A stretch of DNA of 64,000 nt from Paradesulfitobacterium ferrireducens (GCF_017310645.1 NZ_JAFLRH010000017.1:236475-300474), one strand, 5' to 3'; positions 25,869 through 36,200 are shown, numbered from the stretch's first letter. The notes: generated by a model not told the origin, from the letters alone. Made by a program: numbers and translations.

Positions 25869-26721
25869 GCTTTTTAAAGAAACGTTCGCGTATGCCAAGA
25901 TTAATCTGGCCTTAGCGATAAACGGTTTGCGTGCGGACGGTTACCATGACGTCCAAAGTGTGATGCAATCCATCTCGCTTTATGATGTGGTAAGGGTTGG
26001 GCGTACGGGAAATGAACTTATTTGCCGCTGCGGTGCTTTGAGTGGGTCTCAGAATTTAGCTTACCGGGCGGCGGAGAAGTTTCAGCAGAGGATTGGAGAG
26101 CGAGATGGCATCAAGATTGAAATAGAGAAGAACATTCCGGTTGAAGCCGGTCTGGCCGGGGGAAGCAGTGATGCGGCCGCAGTTCTGCGCCTGCTAAATG
26201 AACTTTATAGGTTCCCTTTGGCTGATCAAGAATTGAGAGAGCTTGCAGGAAGCATCGGGGCAGATGTGGCATTCTGTCTGGATGGGGGGACGATGTGGGC
26301 GACAGGAAGAGGGAATATCTTAGAGGAACTTCCCCCTGCTCCCTTAATGGAGTTAGTCGTGGCCAAACCCTCAACCGGAGTGAATACCAAAGAAGCCTAT
26401 CACTGTTTTGACCGGGAAGGTACGCCAAGCAGTCTTGAGCGGGAGGTTTGGGCAAAGGCTTTAAGCGGTAGCAATCCGGTGCAAATCGCCTCCCTCCTCA
26501 CCAATGATCTTGAAGAGATCTCCATCCGGATGGTTCCGGAAATTGGAGAGATAAAAAGGATTATGCTTCATAACGGCTGTTATGGTGCTTTGATGTCCGG
26601 GAGCGGGTCGGCGGTTTTCGGCTTAGCGCACGGGAAGGAGTCTGCCCTGGCCATAGCCCGGGAATTAAAAGCCCAAGGATACAGCCAAGTTTGGACAGCC
26701 TCTACAGGGAGTATGAAATGA
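25861..26721 (+). CDS. ispE: 4-diphosphocytidyl-2-C-methyl-D-erythritol kinase
   Basis: A 286-residue GHMP kinase. KINLALAI-type opening, the ATP-binding loop PVEAGLAGGSSDAAA (about residues 92-106) and the C-terminal GSGSAVFG are all present. It phosphorylates CDP-ME in the non-mevalonate isoprenoid pathway. It lies between the yabG region and purR as in B. subtilis. The ribosome site is modest (AAAGGG), and a short upstream frame overlaps the start. Confidence 0.93.
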   Translation: MSELFKETFAYAKINLALAINGLRADGYHDVQSVMQSISLYDVVRVGRTGNELICRCGALSGSQNLAYRAAEKFQQRIGERDGIKIEIEKNIPVEAGLAGGSSDAAAVLRLLNELYRFPLADQELRELAGSIGADVAFCLDGGTMWATGRGNILEELPPAPLMELVVAKPSTGVNTKEAYHCFDREGTPSSLEREVWAKALSGSNPVQIASLLTNDLEEISIRMVPEIGEIKRIMLHNGCYGALMSGSGSAVFGLAHGKESALAIARELKAQGYSQVWTASTGSMK

Positions 26722-26760
26722 TAATGTATTTTTCAACTATGATATGGAAGGGAGCCTTAA

Positions 26761-27450
26761 ATGATGGAACGAAGATTGGTTCCGGTTACTCTTGACAGCT
26801 ATAAACCCTTAAGGGAGATTGTATTCGAAGCCATGCGGGAGGCGATCATCAGCGGAGTTTTAAAACCGGGCGAAAGGCTGATGGAGATTCAATTAGCGGA
26901 AGAAATGGGAGTCAGCCGCACACCGGTGCGGGAAGCCATCCGCAAGCTTGAGCTGGAAGGCTTTGTGGTGATGATCCCGCGTAAAGGAGCCTACGTGGCC
27001 GGGGTCTCTCACAAAGATGTAGCAGATGTATTTGAGATCCGGGCAGCGCTTGAGGGTTTGGCCGCAGGCCTGGCGGCTGAACGGGTTACAGAAGATGAGA
27101 TCGAGCAAATGGAGCGGGTGCTCTTTTATAAAGAAGGAGAAGAGCGGGATTTAGAGATGATTGTGAAATCTGATACGGATTTTCATGCCCTGGTGTATAA
27201 AGCCAGCCGCAATCAGAGACTGGTCCAGATCCTGGAGAATTTAAGAGAACAGATTCAGCGTTTCCGGGCCACCTCTCTGGCCGTTCCGGGCCGGGTCAGG
27301 GATGCGTTGGAAGAACACCGGGCCATAGTGGAGGCTTTAGCGAATCATGATGTGGAGAAGGCCCAGGAATTAGCGAACTCGCATATTGTCACAGCTGAGA
27401 ATGTAATGTTTGAAGCCTTGCGTACCCAAGCCCTGGAAGGGAAAGAATAA
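26761..27450 (+). CDS. GntR-family regulator, FadR/FCD subfamily
   Basis: A 229-residue regulator. The N-terminal winged helix (about residues 10-75) has the GntR signature SRTPVREAIRKLELEG. The C-terminal all-helical FCD domain carries the usual metal-site residues: D in SDTDFHAL, H in FHALVY, H in EEHRAI and H in ANSHIV. Such proteins sense small carboxylic acids. The ligand and targets here are unknown. It is placed between ispE and purR, where B. subtilis has no gene, and purR begins 4 bp after its stop. Confidence 0.85.
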   Translation: MMERRLVPVTLDSYKPLREIVFEAMREAIISGVLKPGERLMEIQLAEEMGVSRTPVREAIRKLELEGFVVMIPRKGAYVAGVSHKDVADVFEIRAALEGLAAGLAAERVTEDEIEQMERVLFYKEGEERDLEMIVKSDTDFHALVYKASRNQRLVQILENLREQIQRFRATSLAVPGRVRDALEEHRAIVEALANHDVEKAQELANSHIVTAENVMFEALRTQALEGKE

Positions 27451-27454
27451 GGGT

Positions 27455-28264
27455 ATGACTGCGGAGAAAGTCAAACGGGCGGAGCGCATGGTTGCGATTA
27501 CCCAGGTGTTGATGGCAAAACCAAATGTAATCGTCCCACTGAATACTCTGGCGGAACGCTTTGGGACGGCGAAGTCCACGATTAGTGAGGATTTGCTTTC
27601 GGTAAGGGAAAGTCTGCGCCTGTCCCAGCAAGGCCGGTTAGAGACGCTGCCTGGAGCAGCCGGGGGAGTACGGTATGTTCCGGAGATATCAAAGAATGAG
27701 GCAGAGCGTGTTCTGCAAGAGCTGGCTGAAGAACTTAGCCGGCCGGAACGAATCGTGGCCGGGGTCTTTTTATATATGACAGATTTACTCTTTAACCCGG
27801 CAGTACTTCGGCCCTTGGGGCTTATCTTTGCCGGGGCGTTCCGCAAGGATAAGCCGGATGTGGTTGTAACGGTGGAAACAAAAGGAATACCCTTGGCTTT
27901 AGTTACGTCCGAAGCTTTGGGGGTGCCGATGGTGGTAGCCCGTCACGGGAATAAAGTAACGGAAGGGTCTTCTGTCAGCATCAATTATCTGTCCGGTTCC
28001 TCAGGTAGAATACAGACCATGTCCCTTTCGCGCCGGGCGCTGGAACCTGGGACCAGAGCTCTTCTCATTGATGACTTCATGAAGGCGGGGAGTACTGCCC
28101 GCGGACTGATTAATCTGATGGCAGAGTTTGAAGCGACCGTGGTTGGAACCGGAGTTTTAATGGAGACGGCCTTTAGGCATGAACCTAAATTAGTCGAAAA
28201 TTATTTAGCGTTGTTAAGATTGGAAGAATTTGATCCTTTAAGTGTGCGGCCCGCTTTTATTTGA
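27455..28264 (+). CDS. purR: Purine operon repressor PurR
   Basis: A 269-residue protein with an N-terminal winged helix (KVKRAERMVAITQVLM...FGTAKSTISEDL) and a type I phosphoribosyltransferase domain. The PRPP-binding loop reads LLIDDFMKAGSTARG (about residues 204-218). PurR represses purine synthesis and transport genes; PRPP relieves repression. The ATG at 27455 is chosen over an upstream in-frame start that overlaps the GntR gene; it leaves a protein slightly shorter than in B. subtilis (285). Terminal gap 28265-28391 is AT-rich with no gene. Confidence 0.93.
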   Translation: MTAEKVKRAERMVAITQVLMAKPNVIVPLNTLAERFGTAKSTISEDLLSVRESLRLSQQGRLETLPGAAGGVRYVPEISKNEAERVLQELAEELSRPERIVAGVFLYMTDLLFNPAVLRPLGLIFAGAFRKDKPDVVVTVETKGIPLALVTSEALGVPMVVARHGNKVTEGSSVSINYLSGSSGRIQTMSLSRRALEPGTRALLIDDFMKAGSTARGLINLMAEFEATVVGTGVLMETAFRHEPKLVENYLALLRLEEFDPLSVRPAFI

Positions 28265-28391
28265 ATAAAGCCAATTTGATTAAATAAAGTCAATTTGAAC
28301 GGTTTTAACAGAGCAAATATCTAAGAATTTCCGGCGCAATCCTGAAATCTTGCATGTTTGCTTTAATTTATTAAAAATTTTTCCGAAAGAG

Positions 28392-28420
28392 GCAGGATTT
28401 TTTTACCAAGCGGAGAATAT
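28392..28420 (+). promoter_or_regulatory. Sigma-H promoter of spoVG
   Basis: GCAGGATTT (28392-28400), an 11-bp spacer and GGAGAATAT (28412-28420) match the sigma-H consensus RnAGGAwwW-11/12-RnnGAAT. The -35 box and spacing are the same as in the classic B. subtilis spoVG promoter as I recall it. Confidence 0.8.
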
Positions 28421-28484
28421 AGTATCAATACCGTACACAAGACCGGCGTTAAAGCTCTGAGGCAAGGGGAAGGGTGGTGAGCAT

Positions 28485-28742
28485 ATGATGAATATTACCG
28501 ATGTACGGGTCAGGAAAGTCAATGTGGAAGGCAAGATGAAAGCTGTGGTGTCGGTGACTTTTGACAATGCGTTTGTCGTGCATGATGTTAAGGTTGTCGA
28601 GGGTACCAATGGCCTCTTTGTTGCCATGCCCAGCCGCAAAACACCGGAAGGCGAATTTCGTGACATAGCCCACCCCATTTCCGCTGCTGCCCGTGAAGTC
28701 ATCCAAACGGCAGTACTCAAAGCTTATCAGGAAGCAATTTAA
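28485..28742 (+). CDS. spoVG: Septation/RNA-binding regulator SpoVG
   Basis: An 85-residue SpoVG protein, complete and highly conserved ([10 protein letters not shown] opening, DIAHPIS near residue 64). SpoVG affects septum formation and sporulation in Bacillus and binds nucleic acid in several Firmicutes. GGGTGGTG precedes the tandem ATGs. A sigma-H promoter stands ~65 bp upstream, so expression should rise at the onset of sporulation. glmU follows after a terminator, as in B. subtilis. Confidence 0.96.
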   Translation: MMNITDVRVRKVNVEGKMKAVVSVTFDNAFVVHDVKVVEGTNGLFVAMPSRKTPEGEFRDIAHPISAAAREVIQTAVLKAYQEAI

Positions 28743-28761
28743 TGCTGGAAGACAAAGACTG

Positions 28762-28790
28762 AAAGGAGGCCCTGGTGGGTCTCCTTTTTC
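28762..28790 (+). terminator. Terminator after spoVG
   Basis: AAAGGAG.CCC, loop TGGT, GGG.CTCCTTTTT. Confidence 0.8.
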
Positions 28791-28821
28791 GGCTATGTAA
28801 AAAGAGGAAATTTGATATAAA

Positions 28822-28850
28822 TTGACGAATAAATAAATTTCGGGTATAAA
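28822..28850 (+). promoter_or_regulatory. Sigma-A promoter of glmU-prs
   Basis: TTGACG (28822-28827), a 17-bp spacer and TATAAA (28845-28850). Confidence 0.75.
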
Positions 28851-28891
28851 AATATCATTGAGGTTAAACTAAAATGGAGGGAAAGAAGATT

Positions 28892-30253
28892 ATGCCTGTT
28901 TGGGCGTCGGTCGTCATGGCTGCAGGAAAAGGGTCCCGGATGAAATCCAAGCTTCCTAAAGTCCTGCATAAACTAGCGGGGAAACCTCTGATTGAGCATG
29001 TCTTAGATGCAATCACCGGCCTGGGTATTGAAAGGCCCTTAGTCATTCTAGGCCATGGCCGGGAATTAGTCGAAGAGAAGATTGGTTCCCGGGTGCAGGT
29101 TGTGATGCAAGCTGAGCAACTCGGAACCGGACATGCCTTAATGCAGGCCTTACCATATCTCAAAGGCGTGGACAATGTCCTGGTGTTAAGCGGGGATCAG
29201 CCCCTGCTGCAGGCAGAAACTCTGCAGGCTCTCTGGCGTCTGCATGAGGCGGAGGACTCAAGTGCCACGGTTTTGACCGCGATGCTTCACGATCCTTGTG
29301 GTTATGGCCGTGTTATTAAAGATAAGAACCAATTGCTTAAAATCGTTGAAGAAAAAGATGCGACCGTTGAGGAACGGCGCATTCAAGAAATTAACACAGG
29401 AACTTATTGCTTTAAAGTCAATGCTTTGAAAGAAGCTTTAGCTCAGATAAAACCACAGAATGCCCAAGGAGAATACTATTTAACTGATGTTTTCTCACAT
29501 TTCTTAGAGAAGGGCAAAAAAGTTTTAACTTTTCGTACGGACGATCCGATTGAAGCCATTGGAATAAACTCCCGCAGGCAGCTGGCTGAGGCAGAAGCCA
29601 TTTTGAAAGACCGTATTTTACGTTATTGGATGGATGAAGGGGTCACGATTACTGATCCGGCCTCTACTTTTATTGAAGCAGGGGTGAAGTTGACACAAGA
29701 TGTAACCCTGCTTCCGTTTACCATGCTGCGAGGAGCTACCCGGATTGAGGAAGATGCGGTGATTGGGCCGCATGTACTTCTGGATTCATGCACATGTCAC
29801 CAAGGATGTCAAATCAGCCACACCGTTGCCCGGGATGCGGTTATTGGCCCGGCTTCTAATGTAGGTCCGTTTGCTTATTTGCGTCCGGGAACCCATTTGG
29901 AAGAAAAGGTAAAGGTCGGAGATTTTGTCGAGATTAAAAATAGTTTTATCGGCAAGGGGTCTAAAATCCCTCATTTGAGTTATATAGGGGATGCCAGTGT
30001 GGGTAACTCTGTCAATATCGGGGCGGGAACCATAACCTGTAATTACGACGGGGTTTCCAAACATTCGACCCGGATTGGGGATCAGGCCTTTATTGGGAGC
30101 AATACCAATTTAGTGGCTCCACTGGAAATTGGCGCAGGGGCAATGACCGGAGCCGGTTCAACGGTTACAAGAAACGTTCCGGACCATGCCCTGGTAGTGG
30201 AGCGCAGCCAGCAGGTTGTAAAGGAGAACTGGCAGAACCGAAGGAAAAAGTAG
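28892..30253 (+). CDS. glmU: Bifunctional GlcN-1-P acetyltransferase / UDP-GlcNAc pyrophosphorylase
   Basis: A 453-residue two-domain enzyme. The N-terminal uridylyltransferase starts with MAAGKGSRMKSKLPKVLH, where the usual GTRM is GSRM. The C-terminal left-handed beta-helix has repeated hexapeptides and the acetyl-CoA region around IGAGTITCNYDG. It makes UDP-GlcNAc for peptidoglycan and teichoic acids. ATG 28892 is preferred to ATG 28874 because GGAGGG lies between them, 10 nt before the former. prs follows 15 bp later, as in B. subtilis. Confidence 0.95.
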   Translation: MPVWASVVMAAGKGSRMKSKLPKVLHKLAGKPLIEHVLDAITGLGIERPLVILGHGRELVEEKIGSRVQVVMQAEQLGTGHALMQALPYLKGVDNVLVLSGDQPLLQAETLQALWRLHEAEDSSATVLTAMLHDPCGYGRVIKDKNQLLKIVEEKDATVEERRIQEINTGTYCFKVNALKEALAQIKPQNAQGEYYLTDVFSHFLEKGKKVLTFRTDDPIEAIGINSRRQLAEAEAILKDRILRYWMDEGVTITDPASTFIEAGVKLTQDVTLLPFTMLRGATRIEEDAVIGPHVLLDSCTCHQGCQISHTVARDAVIGPASNVGPFAYLRPGTHLEEKVKVGDFVEIKNSFIGKGSKIPHLSYIGDASVGNSVNIGAGTITCNYDGVSKHSTRIGDQAFIGSNTNLVAPLEIGAGAMTGAGSTVTRNVPDHALVVERSQQVVKENWQNRRKK

Positions 30254-30268
30254 GGGGAAAAACGACAA

Positions 30269-31210
30269 ATGGCAGCAAAAGAATTAAAGATCTTCTGTGG
30301 GAATGCCAACCGCGAGTTAACGGAGGAAATTGGGGAGTATCTCGGGATTCCCCTCGGAGAAGCCAAGGTCGGTCACTTCCGGGACGGGGAAATCGCCATT
30401 CAGATTAATGAGAGTGTGCGTGGAGCGGACGTCTTTGTGATTCAGCCCACATGCAACCCGGCCAATGACAACATCATGGAATTATTAATCCTGATAGACG
30501 GTCTAAGACGGGCGTCCGCCCGCCGCATTACTGCGGTCATGCCCTATTACGGGTATGCCCGTCAAGAACGCAAAGCAAGGGCGCGCGATCCGATCACGGC
30601 CAAGTTAATGGCGAACCTGATCACCACCGCAGGTGCTGACCGGGTTGTGACCATGGATCTTCATGCCCCGGCAATTCAAGGTTTCTTCGACATTCCGGTC
30701 GATCATCTTTTGGGAGTACCGATTTTGGCGGAGTATTTCCGGCAAAAAGAACTTTCGGATGTATGTGTCGTATCCCCTGACCTAGGGGGAGTCACCCGGG
30801 CGCGTAACTTTGCCGAGCGCATCGGAGCGTCCATCGCCATTATTGATAAGAGACGCCCGGAACCCAATGTCTCCGAAATCATGCATGTCATCGGAGATTT
30901 AGAGGGAAAAACCGTGGTGATGATTGACGATATTATTGATACTGCCGGCACAATTACCCAAGGGGCGCAGGCTCTTCTTGACCGCGGGGCCAAAGAGGTG
31001 TATGCCTGCTGTACCCACCCGGTTTTGTCCGGCCCGGCGATCGAGCGCCTGGAGAATTCTGTGCTCAAAGAAGTGGTTGTAACCAATACAATTCCCCTGA
31101 CTCCCGAAAAGAGAATTGAGCGCATCAAGGTGCTGTCCGTGGCCCCCCTGCTCGGGGAAGCCATGGTCAGGATTCACGAGGATTTGTCGGTGAGCAAGCT
31201 CTTCAGTTAG
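30269..31210 (+). CDS. prs: Ribose-phosphate pyrophosphokinase
   Basis: A 313-residue PRPP synthetase. The metal/ATP site [18 protein letters not shown] (about residues 130-147) and the PRPP loop [13 protein letters not shown] (about 214-226) are canonical. PRPP feeds purine, pyrimidine, NAD, His and Trp synthesis, and is the effector of PurR encoded nearby. It is cotranscribed with glmU. Its TAG stop overlaps by a few bases the stop of the convergent PRC-barrel gene. Confidence 0.97.
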   Translation: MAAKELKIFCGNANRELTEEIGEYLGIPLGEAKVGHFRDGEIAIQINESVRGADVFVIQPTCNPANDNIMELLILIDGLRRASARRITAVMPYYGYARQERKARARDPITAKLMANLITTAGADRVVTMDLHAPAIQGFFDIPVDHLLGVPILAEYFRQKELSDVCVVSPDLGGVTRARNFAERIGASIAIIDKRRPEPNVSEIMHVIGDLEGKTVVMIDDIIDTAGTITQGAQALLDRGAKEVYACCTHPVLSGPAIERLENSVLKEVVVTNTIPLTPEKRIERIKVLSVAPLLGEAMVRIHEDLSVSKLFS

Positions 31211-31992
31211 ACTTCTTTGATGTCTTTTTCTGGGGCATCCGTTGCTGGCTCTGGATCAGGGGCAGCATCGTTTGCGGAGTTTTCAGCACTTATCTGTTCT
31301 GGGTCTATATTCCCGGCAAGCATGACTTCATCGCTGAACTCAGTGTCGGCGGCGGTCATTTCGCCGGGATCAACGCTGGCTACTTCTTTTTTGTCCTTCT
31401 TGAAGTACTGGCTGACGTTTTGCGTGGTTTCGGAGGCAAAATGGGAAGTGGAGTGAATGATGTTTTTGAAGGTATCGCTCAGCCCCTTGTCTGAGACGAT
31501 CAGGCCGCTTTCGCTTCCTTTTTGGGCTACGATGACATCATGACCGATCGTCACAAGCTGGTCGGCTTGCAGGCGGGCTTTGCCGTTAAGCAAGCCTTCA
31601 AGTTTTCCGCCGGATATTTCAATTTCTTTAACCTTTCCTGTTTCCGGTTCGATGTAATATTCATCTGCGATGCCCAAAACTTTACCGCTTTCCGTAACGA
31701 TTTTTGTGCCGATAATGCTTAGCTTTTCTTTAATGAGAGTGAGGATTTCCGGGAGATTAGCCGGTTTTTCCACCTGACTGCTCTTATCGATCGTGATCGC
31801 ATCATCTCCGACACTAACTACTTTGCTGTAGGGAATGATGCGCTGGTCCTTGAAAAAGCCTTTAGGATCGATCACCAGGGCTGCCAGTGATTTGGACTTG
31901 GGATCAAGGATTAGGCTTTTCACATATCCGATGTGTTGCCCCTCGTGCAGAGTAATGATGGGCAGGGAAAGGAATTTGCGGCTAGGCTTCAA
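31207..31992 (-). CDS. PRC-barrel domain protein
   Basis: A 261-residue soluble protein with two PRC-barrel domains (about residues 8-80 and 92-165), then an acidic low-complexity tail rich in Asp, Glu, Ala and Pro. PRC barrels are found in RimM and photosynthetic reaction-centre H subunits and generally mediate protein or RNA contacts. No enzyme function can be inferred. TTG at 31992 has GGGGG 8 nt upstream on the minus strand. It occupies the place of ctc (ribosomal protein L25) in B. subtilis but is unrelated and reversed. Confidence 0.75.
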   Translation of the reverse strand: MKPSRKFLSLPIITLHEGQHIGYVKSLILDPKSKSLAALVIDPKGFFKDQRIIPYSKVVSVGDDAITIDKSSQVEKPANLPEILTLIKEKLSIIGTKIVTESGKVLGIADEYYIEPETGKVKEIEISGGKLEGLLNGKARLQADQLVTIGHDVIVAQKGSESGLIVSDKGLSDTFKNIIHSTSHFASETTQNVSQYFKKDKKEVASVDPGEMTAADTEFSDEVMLAGNIDPEQISAENSANDAAPDPEPATDAPEKDIKEV

Positions 31993-32012
31993 GATTTACG
32001 CCCCCTTTAGAC

Positions 32013-32041
32013 TTGATTGGTATCTTATAAACATGTATACT
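32013..32041 (+). promoter_or_regulatory. Sigma-A promoter of pth
   Basis: TTGATT (32013-32018), a 17-bp spacer and TATACT (32036-32041), 38 bp before the gene. Confidence 0.65.
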
Positions 32042-32079
32042 CTGTCCTTTGAAACTTATGCTCACATCGGGAGGTTGAG

Positions 32080-32637
32080 ATGAAGGTTATTGCGGGCCTG
32101 GGGAATCCGGGCGCTGAATATGCGGCGACGCGTCATAATGTGGGCTTTATGCTGGCGGATTTGCTGGCAGGGGAAGGGAATTTGAGTTTCCGGCCGAAGT
32201 TTCAGGCGTTTGCGGCTGAGGGGAGTATTGAAGGGGAGCGGGTGCTGGTGCTCAAACCCCAGACTTTTATGAACTTAAGCGGACGGGCAATAAGGGAAGC
32301 GACAGGGTTTTATAAGGTCCCTTCCCAGGATGTCCTGATTGTGCATGACGATATGGATCTGGCTCTGGGCAGGCTGCGGCTGCGGGCTCAGGGGAGTGCG
32401 GGCGGACACAATGGTATACGCTCGGTGATTGCGGAATTGGGAACGGAGGAATTCTGGCGCCTGAAGCTGGGAGTAGACCGCCCGCCGGCAGAATGGGACC
32501 CCGCCCGCTATGTGCTTTCTCCTTTTAGCAAAGAAGAAATGCCTGTACTGAAAGAGATGCTGGAACGTGCGCATCAGGCCGCGCTTCTCTGGCTTAAAGG
32601 GGACGGGGTTAAAGCCATGAATTTGTATAACCGTTGA
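32080..32637 (+). CDS. pth: Peptidyl-tRNA hydrolase
   Basis: A 185-residue Pth. [18 protein letters not shown] (residues 6-23, catalytic His in RHN), [16 protein letters not shown] (about 89-98) and GSAGGHNG are all present. It recycles peptidyl-tRNAs that fall off ribosomes. GGGAGG precedes the ATG. The neighbour is a Fin-like gene and then mfd, the same order as spoVC-yabK-mfd in B. subtilis. Confidence 0.96.
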   Translation: MKVIAGLGNPGAEYAATRHNVGFMLADLLAGEGNLSFRPKFQAFAAEGSIEGERVLVLKPQTFMNLSGRAIREATGFYKVPSQDVLIVHDDMDLALGRLRLRAQGSAGGHNGIRSVIAELGTEEFWRLKLGVDRPPAEWDPARYVLSPFSKEEMPVLKEMLERAHQAALLWLKGDGVKAMNLYNR

Positions 32638-32711
32638 ATCAGCTGAATTGTTAAGTCTGGGTATAGCCTCTACAACCTGGGGTAAACCTAAGGTTATGGA
32701 GGTGTTTTCAT

Positions 32712-32888
32712 TTGTTGATGCTAAAAGTATGCCATGCCTGCGACAGTATTTTAGGAGAGATCGAACTCGATGACTTGACCGGGGAAGTGCCGGATTCTAT
32801 AATGGATATCGTTGGGAATGTGGCCTATGCCCTGTGTCCAGACTGTATGCGCCAACTGGACGTAGAACCCGACAGGGTTCTGCATTAA
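32712..32888 (+). CDS. fin: Small Fin (YabK)-like zinc-binding protein, candidate anti-sigma-F factor
   Basis: A 58-codon frame from TTG 32712 to TAA 32886-32888, with GGAGGTG 9 nt upstream. The product has CHAC near its N-terminus and CPDC near residue 42, a two-CxxC zinc-ribbon layout like Fin. In B. subtilis Fin shuts off sigma-F after the switch to sigma-G and lies between spoVC (pth) and mfd, exactly this slot. Residue identity outside the cysteines is low and the protein is shorter than B. subtilis Fin (76), so the name is mainly positional. Confidence 0.6.
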   Translation: MLMLKVCHACDSILGEIELDDLTGEVPDSIMDIVGNVAYALCPDCMRQLDVEPDRVLH

Positions 32889-32892
32889 ATTC

Positions 32893-32945
<53 letters not shown>

Positions 32946-32969
32946 ATAAAGCAGCTTTATTATTCTGAG

Positions 32970-33093
32970 TACTGACTTCTGAATTCTGAGTACTGATCAA
33001 GTACTGACTTCTGAATTCTGAGTACTGATCAAGTACTGACTCCTGAATTCTGAGTACTGATCAAGTACTGACTCCTGAATTCTGAATACTTCT
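32970..33093 (-). repeat. 32-bp tandem repeat, 3.8 copies
   Basis: Copies begin at 32970, 33002, 33034 and 33066, each starting TACTGAC and ending GATCAAG. Each copy is itself built of minus-strand heptad units plus 4 bp and includes GAATTC and TGATCA palindromes. Only a C/T change and the last truncated unit differ. There are no unique spacers, so it is not a CRISPR. Confidence 0.85.
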
Positions 33094-33171
33094 ATAGTAT
33101 CCAATATCGAACCATGACCAGGGGGTCCTTGCGGACGTTCGCTTTTTTGGCTTTTCAGGAAGTATCACTTT

Positions 33172-33261
33172 GAGGGCGCATAAGTGCAACTAAACAAGTG
33201 CGTTAGTCCTTCACGGACTAACGGGCTTTCGCCTGCGCCCTAAGGCTTGGCGTAAGCCAAG
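33172..33261 (+). other. Structured element upstream of mfd
   Basis: AGGGCGCA (33173-33180) pairs with TGCGCCCT (33234-33241), enclosing a perfect 9-bp hairpin CGTTAGTCC-TTCAC-GGACTAACG (33201-33223). A second hairpin CTTGGC-GTAA-GCCAAG (33246-33261) is followed by TTTTCTTT and may act as a terminator. It lies just before the mfd ribosome site. With the repeats it fills the gene-free stretch 32889-33294; 33094-33171 shows nothing else. Confidence 0.5.
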
Positions 33262-33294
33262 TTTTCTTTATGTTGCATTGGAGGATGAATTTTT

Positions 33295-36200
33295 TTGAAG
33301 ACGATTTATAACCACTTACGCCAAGGGCTGGAGGTCGGAGACGATGACTTGCGGGAACTTCTCCCCGAGTGGCCGCAAATGGTATACAATCTCACCGGAA
33401 GCCAGAAAGCTGCGTACGTGGCCCAGCTCCTGAGAGGACGCAAGCCCGGGCTTATTCTGACGTTTTCGGACGAGCAGGCCCAGAAATGGGTGAATGATCT
33501 TAGAACATGGCTTCCGCATGAGGATGTGCTTTTATTTCCGGCGACGGAGTGGCTCCCGTTTGAGCTGCTGGGACGAAGCCGGGAAACGACGGCGATGCGG
33601 ATTGCGGTGCTCAAGCAGCTGGCCTATGACAACCATTGCACGGTGGTCAGTCCGATCCTGGCGGTGGAAAGGCGCTTATTTCCCCGGGAGCGCTGGCAGA
33701 AGTCGATCCTGGAATTTAAGAGCGGGGAGAGCTATCAGCTTTCGGAAGTTTTAAACAACTTAATTGCCGCAGGGTATGAACGCCTGGATGTGGTGGAAGG
33801 GAAAGGGCAGTTTGCTTTGCGCGGCGGGATTTTGGATATTGCTCCCCTGGACGGGGAACCGGTGCGTATAGAATTCTTTGATGATGAGATCGACTCGATC
33901 CGGACGTTTGATCTGGAAAGTCAGAAGTCTGTTGCAACCGTTACCCAGGCTGTGATTCCGCCGGTGCTCGAATATATTCTTACTGCGGAGGAACTTCGAA
34001 ATTTAAGCTGGGAGGTCGCCGGGCAGGCGCGCAAAGCCCTGGGGCGGCTTGAGCGGGCCGACCGCAAGGAAGCGGCGGCAAATTTGAGCGAAAAGGTTGA
34101 ACATGTCAGAGAACGTTTGGAACAAGGGATTCTGGATGAAAATGTCTACCCGTATCTGAGTTTGGTGCCGGAAGTGTTGGTCGATTTCTTTTCCTACTTG
34201 TCGGAGGACCGCCTGCTTATTCTCGATGAACCGTCCCGGCTTAAAGAACAGCTTGATTTTCAAACACGGGAAAGGCTCGAGGAATTCACGCAGCAGCTGG
34301 AGCAGGGGGAGGCTTTTGTCAGCCCCGAACCGCTGTTTATTTCCTATGAAGATGTTCTGACTTATGGGAAAAAGGCCAGCCTGCTTGGCATATCTACACT
34401 GCCGCGGGAAGTGCCTGGGTTTGTACCCCGGCGAATTGTGAATCCCAATTCCCGCTCTCTAACCGGGTTTATGGGAAAAACCGGGGTCCTGGCTGAGGAA
34501 ATCGAACGCTGGCAAAAAAACGGGAATGTAGTTGCCCTTTTTGCCGGAGATAAGGAACATGCCGACCGCTTGATTCAGGGGCTTAAAGACCGGGGAATAA
34601 CTTCCAGGCGGCGCACGATGGAAGACCCGGTCGAAGAAGGGGGAGTTTATGTCTATCCTTACTCCCTGGATCAGGGTTTTGAGCTCCCTCTGAGTAAACT
34701 GGTCGTTCTGTCAGAGGCGGAAATCTACCGCCGCGAGCGCAAAGCTCCTGTCAAACATCCGCCGGCACGGGAGAAAACCGGAGAACGGCTGCAGTTTTCT
34801 GATCTCAAGCCCGGTGATTTTGTGGTTCACGTTCAGCATGGGATTGGGCAGTTTGTGGGGATTGAACGGCTGCAAGTGGGGGGCGTGGAAAAAGATTATT
34901 TTGCCCTGCGGTATGCGGGGCAGGACCGGCTTTATGTCCCCCTGGACCAGCTGTATCTTTTGCAAAAATACCTGGGAGCGGATGCGGATGATGTCCCTAA
35001 ACTCTATAAACTGGGCGGGAATGAGTGGCATAAGGTTAAGAGCAAGGCTCGCAGCGCGGTCAAAGAGATGGCGATCGACCTGGTAAAGCTTTATGCCCAA
35101 AGAGAGGCGAGCCGGGGATATGCTTTCTCTCCGGACAATGTCTGGCAAAAGGAGTTTGAAGAGAAGTTCCCGTACGAGGAGACTCCGGATCAACTCCAGT
35201 GTATCCAGGAAGTAAAAGAAGACATGATGCGTACCCGCCCCATGGACAGGCTTTTGTGCGGGGATGTCGGGTACGGCAAAACAGAAGTGGCCTTAAGGGC
35301 TGCTTTCAAAGCGGTAACTGACAGCAAGCAGGTGGCAATCTTAGTCCCCACTACGATTTTGGCCCAGCAGCATTTTAACACTTTCCGCGAGCGGTTTGCG
35401 GGCTATCCGGTGGTGATCGAGATGCTCAGCCGTTTCCGCTCTCCTAAGGAACAGAAAAGAATTTTGGCGGGGTTGAAGGACGGAAGCATTGATTTAGTTG
35501 TAGGAACTCACCGCCTGCTGGCGGAGGCGGTGAAGTTCAAAGACTTAGGTCTGCTCATTATTGATGAGGAACAGCGTTTTGGAGTGGCTCACAAAGAAAA
35601 ATTAAAAACATTAAAGGCGAATGTAGACGTGCTTACCCTGACGGCGACTCCGATTCCCCGTACCCTGCATATGGCCATGGTCGGGGTAAGGGATATGAGT
35701 GTGATCGAGACTCCTCCGGAGGACCGCTACCCTGTACAGACCTATGTGGCGGAATACCGCCCCGACCTGGTGCGCGATGCCATCCGCAGGGAAATCCATC
35801 GGGGCGGTCAAGTGTTCTATGTGCACAACCGGGTGGAGGATATGGAGCAGGTCGCGCATTTTCTCAGCCAGTTGGTCCCGGAGGCACGGTATGGAATTGC
35901 CCATGGCCAGATGAGTGAGACGGAACTGGAACGGGAGATGCTGGCTTTCCTGGAGCAAGAACGGGATGTCCTGGTTTGCACCACGATCATTGAGACCGGG
36001 CTCGATATGCCTAATGTCAATACCTTGATTATTGATGAGGCAGACCGCCTGGGGCTGGCCCAGCTTTATCAGCTGCGGGGGCGGGTGGGACGCTCGAACC
36101 GCAAAGCGTTTGCTTATCTTCTATATAAACCGCAGAAAATTTTAACGGAGGTAGCGGAGAAACGCCTGAGCGCCATCCGGGAGTTTACGGAATTCGGTTC

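Noticed and set aside
32970..33093. Regularly spaced 32-bp repeats as a possible CRISPR array
   Set aside because: The repeats are directly adjacent with no unique spacers, are made of heptad units, and no cas gene is present.
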